Part shown: in pieces, positions 8,400 through 15,918 of the stretch
Layout of the letters: every line of letters starts with the position of its first letter
How positions within the stretch are numbered: the first letter of the stretch is position 1
Assembly (NCBI GenBank): GCA_021792795.1
Contig: JAJYUB010000016.1
Coordinates: 1-64,000 of the forward strand
DNA: 64,000 nt
DNA from: Acidobacteriota bacterium
GTDB taxonomy: Bacteria; Acidobacteriota; Terriglobia; Terriglobales; Acidobacteriaceae
Reading direction: 5' to 3'
Made by a program: the position numbers and the translations under genes
The notes under the pieces: generated by a model
The model's input: the letters and a program-made list of their open reading frames with translations, nothing else
What the model was told of the DNA's origin: nothing
The model's database searches: none

Positions 8400-9998
8400 A
8401 TGTCTACTCAAAACATCGCAGCTACCGAATACCGCAACCTTCCCCTTTCGATTCTCACTGAATCGAAAACCAACCCGCGTCGCATTTTCGAGGACGCGGC
8501 GCTGAAAGAACTGGCCGACAGTATCCGCAGCCAGGGCGTTCTCTCGCCTTTGCTTGTGCGGCCTTTGAACGAGCGCAGTTTTGAAATCGTTGCAGGAGCA
8601 CGGCGTTACCGCGCCGCGCAGATGGCCGAATCGGAAACCATTCCAGTTCGTATCGTCAATCTCACCGATGCCGAGGCGTTGGAGGCGCAATTGATCGAAA
8701 ACCTGCAACGCCGTGACGTTCACCCACTGGAGGAAGCGCAGGGCTTCCGCGCTTTGCTGAATCTGGAGGAGCCGAAATACAGCATCGAACAAATCGCCGC
8801 AAAAACGGGGAAATCTCCCATGTATTGCGCTCAACGAATCAAGCTGACGGAGCTCGCTCCCGCAGTGGTCGAGGCGTTCTACAAAGATGAGATTGGCGTG
8901 GGCCATGCCCTGCTACTGGCGAAACTGCAACTAGCCGAGCAGGAACAGGCACTTGCCGCTTGCTTCCGCGAGGACTGGGGAAGCGGCAACAAGAACAAAC
9001 GTATCCTGCTGCCCGTTCGCAACCTCAAGGACTGGATTGAGCACAACATCCTGCTCATCCTGAACGACGCGCCATTTTCAAAGAATGACGCAACCCTCAA
9101 CCCGCAAGCTGGCACTTGTTTGGATTGTCCGAAACGGACGGGACATAACAAGCTGCTATTCGCGGACGTGCGGCAGGACGCTTGCACCGACCCCGCTTGC
9201 TACCAGACGAAGGTGGACGCGCACGTTGCGAAAACCATCGCAGCCAAGCCGAAGCTCGTACAAATCTCCGCCGCTTACGGCCAACCAGCCGAAGGCAGCA
9301 CGGTAATTCCGCGCAACAAATATGTCGAGATCAACCAGGAGAAGCCTCAGAACGACAAACAGCGGGATTGGCCGGAGTACAAGACCTGCAAATCGATGAC
9401 CGAGGCCATCATCACGGAAGGCACCGAGAAAGGCGAACTCCGCAAAATCTGTGCCGATCCGAATTGCCCGGTTCACCATCCCAAGAAGCAAAAGCCAACC
9501 GTTGATGCCAATCGGAAGGCCGAGCAGGAGAAGCAGCGCCGCGCGGAAGCGCTGGCCCAAGCAACGGGCTTGCGTGTCCTGAATGCCATCATCGCCGCCG
9601 TTCCAGTGCGATTGATGAAACGCGACCTGCTTTTCATCGTGGAACGGGTTGCAACCATGCTGGACGAACGGCGGTTGGAAGTTGTCGCCCGCAATCGTGG
9701 CATCAAAAAGGCAAAAGAGAGTGATTCAACTCCAAAACTGCTATCTGCCTACATCCGCAAAGCCGACGAAGGCGAACTCGGACGGCTGCTGGTAGAGATG
9801 GTCATTCTTCACACAGCACGGACACAGCCCGATGCTGGCAACATGTTGAAGCAAGCAGCCGAGCATTACAAGGTGGACACCGACGCCATCGCGCTCAAAG
9901 TGAAGCAGGAGTTCACTGCAAAAGCAAAGGCGCAAGCGGCAAAGAAGGTGAATGTGAAAGCGCCATCCAAGCAATCGAAGAAATCGGCCGCTGCTTAA
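8400..9998 (+). CDS. ParB/RepB-family DNA-binding protein
   Basis: A 532-residue protein. The N-terminal ParB domain has the CTP-binding boxes TNPRR, GARRYRAAQ and ENLQRRDVHPLEEAQGF, followed by the helix-turn-helix region around IAAKTGKSPMYCAQRIKL. A middle section has paired cysteines (C240, C243 and a later CTDPAC), which suggests a small zinc-binding insert, and a CPVHHPKK motif. The C-terminus is Lys/Ala-rich. I used the ATG at 8400, with AGGAG upstream, because the longer frame adds an unconvincing 35 residues. No parA gene is adjacent, so its role may be transcription control or element maintenance rather than classical partition. Confidence 0.8.
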   Translation: MSTQNIAATEYRNLPLSILTESKTNPRRIFEDAALKELADSIRSQGVLSPLLVRPLNERSFEIVAGARRYRAAQMAESETIPVRIVNLTDAEALEAQLIENLQRRDVHPLEEAQGFRALLNLEEPKYSIEQIAAKTGKSPMYCAQRIKLTELAPAVVEAFYKDEIGVGHALLLAKLQLAEQEQALAACFREDWGSGNKNKRILLPVRNLKDWIEHNILLILNDAPFSKNDATLNPQAGTCLDCPKRTGHNKLLFADVRQDACTDPACYQTKVDAHVAKTIAAKPKLVQISAAYGQPAEGSTVIPRNKYVEINQEKPQNDKQRDWPEYKTCKSMTEAIITEGTEKGELRKICADPNCPVHHPKKQKPTVDANRKAEQEKQRRAEALAQATGLRVLNAIIAAVPVRLMKRDLLFIVERVATMLDERRLEVVARNRGIKKAKESDSTPKLLSAYIRKADEGELGRLLVEMVILHTARTQPDAGNMLKQAAEHYKVDTDAIALKVKQEFTAKAKAQAAKKVNVKAPSKQSKKSAAA

Positions 9999-10019
9999 CT
10001 TCCCGCATATAACTTTGCA

Positions 10020-10048
10020 AATTGGGTCTGCATTTTGCAGACCCAATT
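10020..10048 (+). terminator. Rho-independent terminator after the ParB-type gene
   Basis: AATTGGGTCTGC and its exact complement GCAGACCCAATT flank a 5-nt ATTTT loop, 21 nt after the stop codon; CTTTT follows. The 12-bp perfect stem makes this the clearest terminator in the window. The 275 bp between it and the next gene end (10325) show no convincing gene. Confidence 0.8.
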
Positions 10049-10324
10049 CTTTTGCCCGTCTGATTTAGCTGGCCGTATCGATGGTTGGTGGAGCGAGAAC
10101 GGTATCCACCGAGTGGTGATGCAGCGTGAATACCCAGAGTCCTGGTCCTCAACTCCTCTCTGGCAAATCACGCGGTGCTCGCGCACCGTACAGGACGATT
10201 TTGTCCTTGACAAAGCTTTCGTCCTTATCGATTCCCGCCCTGAAGCGTGCTGCCGCTCCGCGTCAGACCCGGCTTTGCCCACCCGACTGGCTAATCTAAG
10301 TGCGAAACCTGCCGTGGCATACCT

Positions 10325-11974
10325 TTACTCCATCCGCCACGGAGAGCGCTCGGGCCAGTGACGCAGCGCGTCGGTTGCCCAGGCGGTGGACTTGTCAGTG
10401 TGACAGGAAGTACATGGATTGGGAATTTTGTATTTGTCCGTCATGTCCGGGGTAATGAACTTGAACGTATGGGCATGTATAAACGCACCAGGAACTCCTT
10501 CCGTTTCGATCTTCGGCATGTGGCAGGAGACGCACTCGCTTCCCGGAGTGCCCGTCTTATGGTGCGTGTGCTCTTCCAGCGTCGCGGCGCGGGGGCCATT
10601 CGGCGACAGAGGGCCATGGCAGTCCAGACAAATCAAGTTTGCGGGCTTCCTCAATTCCGCATAATTGCTCGTGCCGTGAACATCATGGCAACTGGCGCAG
10701 GTAATTCTGTGCCGGTACATGACACTCTGCGCAAAATCGTTGCCCTGCATTCGGTTCTTGTGCGCTGTGCCGTCCGGGAAATAGTAAAAGGTCTGTTCTC
10801 CCAGTGTGTGATCTTGCAGCTTCCAGAAGTCTTGTAGTTTCAGGCCCACTTGGTAGCCAACCGGCCAGTCGTAATACTCGCCTTGGATCGGATTGATCAA
10901 GGGTTGCCCTTGCGAGTGGCACTGGATGCAGGTATCGTTGGCCGCGACGTAATCCATGCTTGCCGCATTCAGGATGTTGCCGCGAGATGGGTGCGCGACA
11001 TGCTCGCTGCCCGGCCCGTGGCACCGCTCGCAGCCAACATTCCATTCCGCCACTTGTTTGGTTTGGATGTTGTAGCCGACAGAATGGCAGCCGTTGCAGG
11101 TCGGCCCTGTGGGGTGGTCGCTGTTGTGGGGAGGATAGTGCGGCGCCCACCAGTCTTCGCCTTTTTTCACCAGGTAGGGCACCCATTTCTTATGCGCGAT
11201 GTCCCATTTTGCCGGCAACGGATAATACTCATCGCCGACCTGGGTGAAATAGTTCTGCTTCCAGATGCTGCCGTAAACGAATGCGATCTGCTGCGGCTTG
11301 AAATTTACAAAGGAGGGCGCATGGGAGAAATCCGCGAAGATGGCGTGGGGATCTTTGCGCGGATCGCGGACCACATTGGCCATCGGAGTTTTCTTCCAGC
11401 GTTGGTAAATCTGCGCGTGGCACTTTTCACATGATTGAGAGCCAACATAATGCGCCGAGGCGATGATGCTGGACTGTTGGCTTTTTTGTTGGCTCGTCAG
11501 TGGTCTCAGATTTCGGATGTAGAGCGCCAGTTTCCAACTGTTAGTATTTGACTGGCGGTGTGGATTGCCCCAGGCAGGCATTCCGGTGAGTTGGACGCCG
11601 TTTTCAATGATGTAGTGAATTTCCCCATCCGTGAGATTTTGCGTTTCCGGCAGACGCAAATCCGGCACCCGTGGATAGAGATTCAATCCGATTCGGGTCT
11701 TTCCGCTGCCATCGATTCCATGACAAATGGCGCAGCGGGTCACATAGAGTTCCCGCGCATCCTGCAGGGTTTCTGGAGTGGCTTCCAGCGGATTCTTCTG
11801 GTTACGAGCGTGGCGGGGAATCGCCAGATTGCGCACAGTTCGCGCCGCAACTATCTCAAATGCGGAGGGTTCGGTGGTAGCGCGAAAACCACGCCGTATC
11901 AATAGAAGCAAACAGATGGTTCCAACCATTGCAACCGCGAGAAATGTCAGGAGAAATGTCTTCCAGATTTTCAC
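10325..11974 (-). CDS. Nine-haem c-type cytochrome (mono-haem domain fused to multihaem domain)
   Basis: A 549-residue exported protein with an N-terminal signal or anchor helix (residues about 7-27). It has nine CXXCH haem motifs, at C81, C182, C293, C315, C349, C426, C449, C481 and C521. The first sits in a class I cytochrome c-like domain with a likely methionine ligand in TGMPAWG (M132). The other eight form a cytochrome c554/NrfA-like multihaem region. It should act in the periplasm or at the outer surface in electron transfer; the redox partner is unknown. The YncE-type gene ends 18 nt upstream on the same strand, so the two form an operon. Confidence 0.85.
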   Translation of the reverse strand: MKIWKTFLLTFLAVAMVGTICLLLLIRRGFRATTEPSAFEIVAARTVRNLAIPRHARNQKNPLEATPETLQDARELYVTRCAICHGIDGSGKTRIGLNLYPRVPDLRLPETQNLTDGEIHYIIENGVQLTGMPAWGNPHRQSNTNSWKLALYIRNLRPLTSQQKSQQSSIIASAHYVGSQSCEKCHAQIYQRWKKTPMANVVRDPRKDPHAIFADFSHAPSFVNFKPQQIAFVYGSIWKQNYFTQVGDEYYPLPAKWDIAHKKWVPYLVKKGEDWWAPHYPPHNSDHPTGPTCNGCHSVGYNIQTKQVAEWNVGCERCHGPGSEHVAHPSRGNILNAASMDYVAANDTCIQCHSQGQPLINPIQGEYYDWPVGYQVGLKLQDFWKLQDHTLGEQTFYYFPDGTAHKNRMQGNDFAQSVMYRHRITCASCHDVHGTSNYAELRKPANLICLDCHGPLSPNGPRAATLEEHTHHKTGTPGSECVSCHMPKIETEGVPGAFIHAHTFKFITPDMTDKYKIPNPCTSCHTDKSTAWATDALRHWPERSPWRME

Positions 11975-11992
11975 GCCAGCACCTCCACCCTC

Positions 11993-13015
11993 TTAGTTCC
12001 GACCAGTTGGCCGCATAATTCTCAACAAAGGATGTCCATCGATATTTTCAAGAGGAAAGTAGACGAGATGCGTCTGCGGATCGACGGCAACGGTGTGCGC
12101 ATGGGGCATATTGAACGATCCGAGGAGGGCCAGTTTCCTGCGGCCATATTGGAAGATCGTCACTGTGCCGGACTCAGCGGAGACATACAGCCGTTTCAGG
12201 CCCGGATCGAAGGCCAGCACGTCGGGATCGTCCCCCACCTCATACGTAGAAAGCACCTTCATCGCGTTCAAATCAACCACGGCAAGCGAATGGTTTTCCT
12301 CGCCGGCGGCGAAGGCCACATGGTCCGCCACATCGAGGGCAATTCCGTGCGGGTTCTCAATTCCGGGAAGTGTGTATCTGCCCAGGATTTTGTTGGTCGC
12401 CGGGTCGATGACGACGAGTTGGTTTACACCACGCACCGCCACTAGGATGTGCCCGGATACGGAATCGTAAACGGTGTTCCCCGCGCCGCCACCGAGAGGA
12501 ATCTTGGTGAGAAGACTGTTGCGGGTTGCGTCGATGACCGCGTCCACTCCGCCATGCTCGTCGGAAACAAATACCTTCTTTTCCCTGGGAGCGTAGGCGA
12601 GACCGTCGGGGTAATCGATCGGCCCTGCTTTGCCCACAATCTTGAGTGTCTGGGTGTCGACCGCGATGACCTGGTGGTCGCCTGTCGCCGATGCGAATAG
12701 GCGATGAACTTCTGGAGCGGCGAACACTCCATGCACCCGTTTGAAACCGTCGAGATTGGCGACTACCTCTCTTTTCGTAGTGTCGAAAACGACAAGCTGA
12801 TCGGCGTTCATGTGGGCGATATAGAGCCGGCCATTCACCGCATCGAAACTTTGATAATCGAACCGGACCGCCGGTCCGGGCATCGGCACATCGGCAACCA
12901 TGGTCAGCACGTTATTGGCAGGCTCTGCGGGCTGCGCGAGAGCCAGAAGAGGAGTCAGCGCCAACGATGCGGTCATGCAGCGTGCGAGGATATTGGAGTT
13001 TCGACAATTCGTCAT
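11993..13015 (-). CDS. Exported YncE-type beta-propeller protein
   Basis: A 340-residue protein with a signal peptide (MTASLALTPLLALAQP segment) and at least six repeats of the YVTN/YncE kind, such as NGRLYIAHMNADQLVVFDT and GHILVAVRGVNQLVVIDPAT. These form a seven-bladed propeller in known members. Such proteins are periplasmic or extracellular, and their ligands are mostly unknown. I preferred the ATG at 13015 (GGGA upstream) to the ATG at 13045. It is the first gene of the operon with the nine-haem cytochrome, so it may be a partner or substrate-binding protein of that electron-transfer system; that is inference. Confidence 0.75.
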   Translation of the reverse strand: MTNCRNSNILARCMTASLALTPLLALAQPAEPANNVLTMVADVPMPGPAVRFDYQSFDAVNGRLYIAHMNADQLVVFDTTKREVVANLDGFKRVHGVFAAPEVHRLFASATGDHQVIAVDTQTLKIVGKAGPIDYPDGLAYAPREKKVFVSDEHGGVDAVIDATRNSLLTKIPLGGGAGNTVYDSVSGHILVAVRGVNQLVVIDPATNKILGRYTLPGIENPHGIALDVADHVAFAAGEENHSLAVVDLNAMKVLSTYEVGDDPDVLAFDPGLKRLYVSAESGTVTIFQYGRRKLALLGSFNMPHAHTVAVDPQTHLVYFPLENIDGHPLLRIMRPTGRN

Positions 13016-13206
13016 TCGTAGACCATCCCATGCCTCATGCGGCAACTTTCGGATACTTGTTATTGAGCCTCAACCGTCCCGTGTCTGATTAAAGACTTCT
13101 TTGCCGTGGAAATATATACTTCCAGCAAAACCTCTAAAACATCGCCGCCCGAAACCGTGGGCGGGAATAAAGGCACCCGCCCCGGCTCGGTCTTGGTTCA
13201 AAAAAG

Positions 13207-13578
13207 CTATTGACAACTCGTGCTGATCATCTTGAGACTCATCACCTGTACGTCGGCATATTCGCCGCCGCCCTCTTCTGCTCTTTCTCCTTCCTCGTCC
13301 TCACCGGGCGCCCGAGTGATTTTGCCAATCACAGTTACCTCGTGGCCCAGGTGCTCGGCTAATTTGACTTTCGCGCTCTTCACCCCGTATTTCTTGCCGT
13401 TCTGAGTGATGGCGAATTCGTTTGCAGACTCACCCTTCGCCAGGCAACCGGTTATTGTTACTGTTTTTCCCTTTCCTTCTTGCGACCTGTTCGATTGACT
13501 CCAGGCCACAAACGTAATTGGCGTCAGACTGAGGATGGCTACCACCGCCAGCAGATGCCGAATAATATTTGTCTTCAT
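13207..13578 (-). CDS. Small exported hypothetical protein
   Basis: A 123-residue protein with a signal peptide (HLLAVVAILSLTPITFVAWSQ). The core has a pattern common in small acidobacterial exported proteins: VTITGCLAKGESANEF, then GKKYGV, then LGHEVTVIGKI. It resembles a short OB-like beta barrel. Acidic and Gly-rich residues (GEDEEGERAEEGGGEY) follow. Function unknown. It is transcribed away from the two-component system, with 232 bp of shared upstream DNA. Confidence 0.55.
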   Translation of the reverse strand: MKTNIIRHLLAVVAILSLTPITFVAWSQSNRSQEGKGKTVTITGCLAKGESANEFAITQNGKKYGVKSAKVKLAEHLGHEVTVIGKITRAPGEDEEGERAEEGGGEYADVQVMSLKMISTSCQ

Positions 13579-13630
13579 CTTCCACCTCCATTGAGTGATG
13601 ATCGAATGACCATTTCACTCCGTAATTTGT

Positions 13631-13645
13631 GTGGCATTTTGCCAC
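13631..13645 (+). promoter_or_regulatory. Perfect short inverted repeat in the divergent promoter region
   Basis: GTGGCA, three T, TGCCAC: a perfect 6-bp inverted repeat between the small exported protein (minus) and the response regulator (plus). It may be an operator or the top of a small hairpin. There is no independent evidence of function. Confidence 0.3.
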
Positions 13646-13703
13646 GCAAGCCTTACGCCTGCCTTACCGTCTTTGTTTATAGTCGCAATTACCAGAGCCG
13701 ATT

Positions 13704-13752
13704 CTGAAGATGTCCTGAATATCTCCTTACTTCGCCGTAAGGATATCTTCAG
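13704..13752 (+). promoter_or_regulatory. Candidate response-regulator binding repeats
   Basis: Two adjacent 11-bp direct repeats, CTGAAGATGTC (13704-13714) and CTGAATATCTC (13715-13725), lie about 90 bp before the response-regulator start. A third copy occurs in inverted orientation as GATATCTTCAG (13742-13752). An inverted pair, CCTTAC and GTAAGG, sits between them. Tandem sites with a helical-turn spacing are typical of OmpR-family regulators, so autoregulation is likely. Confidence 0.45.
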
Positions 13753-13810
13753 CAAGAATTCAGAGCACTTCAGTGCGAAGCGTCTGTATACCAGAAGGAG
13801 GACACAGACC

Positions 13811-14494
13811 ATGCAGATTCTCGTGATCGAAGACGAACCGAAAGTCGGCCACGCCGTGCAGGAAGGCTTGCAGGCTGAGGGCTACGAAGTCGTCCTTGCC
13901 GGGACCGGAGAGGAAGGATTCTTTCTCGCCAGCAGCCGCGCGTTTGATTTGATCGTGCTGGACATTATGCTGCCAGGCCGCGATGGATTGGAGGTGCTGG
14001 CGGCGCTTCGCAGGCAGAATTCGGGTGCCCAGGTCCTGATCCTCACCGCGAAAGACGCGATCGAAGATCGTGTCGCAGGATTGGATACAGGAGCGGACGA
14101 CTACCTGGTCAAGCCATTTGCATTCCCGGAATTGAGTGCGCGGATTCGCGCTCTCCTGCGCAGAGGCAAATCGGAGCCGGCGATCCCACTCAAGATTGGC
14201 GACCTGGAGATCGACCCTGTAACGAGAGCGGTGGTGCGTAAGGGTACACGTTTGGATCTCACCGTGCGGGAGTTTGAACTGCTGGAATATCTCGCACGAA
14301 ACCATCGGAGAGTCGTTTCGCGTGAAATGCTGGCGCGCGATGTATGGAAGGAGCCTGGGAGAGCCACTCCGCTGGACAACGTGATCGATGTGCATGTGGC
14401 GCGTCTCCGGAAGAAACTGGACGACCCGTTTGCAGGCAAGCTGTTGCATACCGTCCGCGGAGTCGGATTCATCTTGAGCGAGGAAATTCCATGA
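13811..14494 (+). CDS. OmpR-family response regulator
   Basis: A 227-residue two-component regulator. The receiver domain has the acidic pocket E7-D8, the phosphorylated Asp D51 (LDIMLPGRDG), T79 and K101 (YLVKPF). The C-terminal winged-helix DNA-binding domain runs from about residue 125 to the end (LTVREFELLEYLARN, VDVHVARLRKKLDDP-type region). The start at 13811 follows a strong AGGAGG; a longer frame to 13631 lacks these signals. Its stop overlaps the histidine-kinase start by 4 nt (ATGA), giving a coupled pair. Confidence 0.92.
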   Translation: MQILVIEDEPKVGHAVQEGLQAEGYEVVLAGTGEEGFFLASSRAFDLIVLDIMLPGRDGLEVLAALRRQNSGAQVLILTAKDAIEDRVAGLDTGADDYLVKPFAFPELSARIRALLRRGKSEPAIPLKIGDLEIDPVTRAVVRKGTRLDLTVREFELLEYLARNHRRVVSREMLARDVWKEPGRATPLDNVIDVHVARLRKKLDDPFAGKLLHTVRGVGFILSEEIP

Positions 14495-15918
14495 GCAGAT
14501 TTGCCGGGAGAACTCTTAGGCTCCGATTGACCATTCTCTATGGAGCCTTGCTTGCGTTGGCACTTGCGCTCTATGCGGCGGGAACCTCTCTTTATCTCCT
14601 GCACGATTTAAGAAAACAACAAGACGCAAGCCTGGATCGTGAGATTGAAACGGTGGAAGGCCTCATCGACCTTTCTCCAGATGGAAGAGTTGAACTTCGT
14701 TCGGAGGAAGGAGAAGCGCGCGAAGGAGGGCCCGAACGCGGATATCTGTTGGAGATCTGGACTGCCAGCGGTAAGCCAATGTATCTGAGCGAAGGACTGA
14801 AGGGTAATTCCTTGGGACCGGCTCCAGATGCGGCACAGAAGCCTTTTGACATGTCTCCGCATACCTACCGATTGCGTAATGGGGCGAGAGTGCGGGCGGC
14901 GGCACGTCGGCATGGGATTGAAGGTCGTGTTCTTCTGCTTCGGCTTGCCGTCAGCGAGGAGCCGCTGTGGGACGAGTTCTGGGACATGGTATCGGTGCTG
15001 GCACTTGGCCTTCCGATCATGGTGTTGCTGATTGGTTTTTCCGGATATGCCCTTGCTGGACACGCCCTTCAACCTGTGGACCAGATGGCGCAGCGTGCCA
15101 GGAAGATCAGCGCGGAACGCCTCAACGAACGTCTGACCATACAGAATCCCGGCGACGAGCTGGGGCATCTTGGACACGCCTTCAACGAGACGCTGGCGCG
15201 TCTGGAGAAATCTTTCGAGCAACTCCGCCGCTTTACTGCGGATGCCTCCCATGAACTGCGTACTCCACTGACGGCGATTCGCAGCGTAGGCGAGGTCGCA
15301 CTGCAGAACACGGGAGATGCGGCCTATTACCGGGACATTATCGGCAGCATGTTGGAAGAGGTGAACCGTCTCACCCGCCTGGTGGAAAGCCTGCTGACGA
15401 TGTCAAGGGCCGACGCGGGGCAGATTCAACTGCAACGCACCTCGGTGGGAGTTCTCGATCTGGCCAAGGAAGCGGCGGCATTGCTCGAAGTGCTGGCTGA
15501 GGAGAAACATCAAACGATTGTCGTGGACGGAGATCCATCTCTCGCGGTACGCGCTGACCGGCTCATCCTGCGTCAGGCATTGATCAATCTCATCGACAAC
15601 GCGGTGAAGTATTCCCCATCCGGCGGAGAGATTGAAGTGCGTATCGGGGCACTGGGAAAAGATGTCCTGATCGAAGTGCGGGACAGTGGTCCGGGCATTT
15701 CAGCGGAGCACGCGGAGAAAGTTTTTCAGCGTTTTTACCGGATCGATAAGGCGCGCACGCGCGCCGAAGGCGGTACAGGTCTTGGCCTGTCTATCGTGGA
15801 GTGGGCCGTGTCCGCCAATGGAGGCAGCGTAGAACTAAATCGCGGATCTGGTCCCGGCTGCACATTCACCATACGCCTTCCCTTACACACGATGGAAAGC
15901 ACTGCGCAAAACGCATGA
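14491..15918 (+). CDS. Sensor histidine kinase (HAMP type)
   Basis: A 475-residue inner-membrane kinase. It has two membrane helices (about residues 12-35 and 165-190) around a periplasmic sensor region, then a HAMP linker, a phosphoacceptor His (H254, in ASHELRTPL) and an HATPase domain with LINLIDNAVKYSP, DSGPGIS and GGTGLGLSIVEW. It belongs with the preceding response regulator. Its stop codon overlaps by 4 nt (ATGA) the ATG of the DUF5916 protein that follows, which is unusual and suggests the kinase and that outer-membrane protein are made together. Confidence 0.92.
   Translation: MSRFAGRTLRLRLTILYGALLALALALYAAGTSLYLLHDLRKQQDASLDREIETVEGLIDLSPDGRVELRSEEGEAREGGPERGYLLEIWTASGKPMYLSEGLKGNSLGPAPDAAQKPFDMSPHTYRLRNGARVRAAARRHGIEGRVLLLRLAVSEEPLWDEFWDMVSVLALGLPIMVLLIGFSGYALAGHALQPVDQMAQRARKISAERLNERLTIQNPGDELGHLGHAFNETLARLEKSFEQLRRFTADASHELRTPLTAIRSVGEVALQNTGDAAYYRDIIGSMLEEVNRLTRLVESLLTMSRADAGQIQLQRTSVGVLDLAKEAAALLEVLAEEKHQTIVVDGDPSLAVRADRLILRQALINLIDNAVKYSPSGGEIEVRIGALGKDVLIEVRDSGPGISAEHAEKVFQRFYRIDKARTRAEGGTGLGLSIVEWAVSANGGSVELNRGSGPGCTFTIRLPLHTMESTAQNA

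Noticed and set aside
13159-13182. GGGCGGG/CCCGCCC inverted repeat near the end of the small exported gene
   Set aside because: No U run after it and its position does not fit a terminator well.
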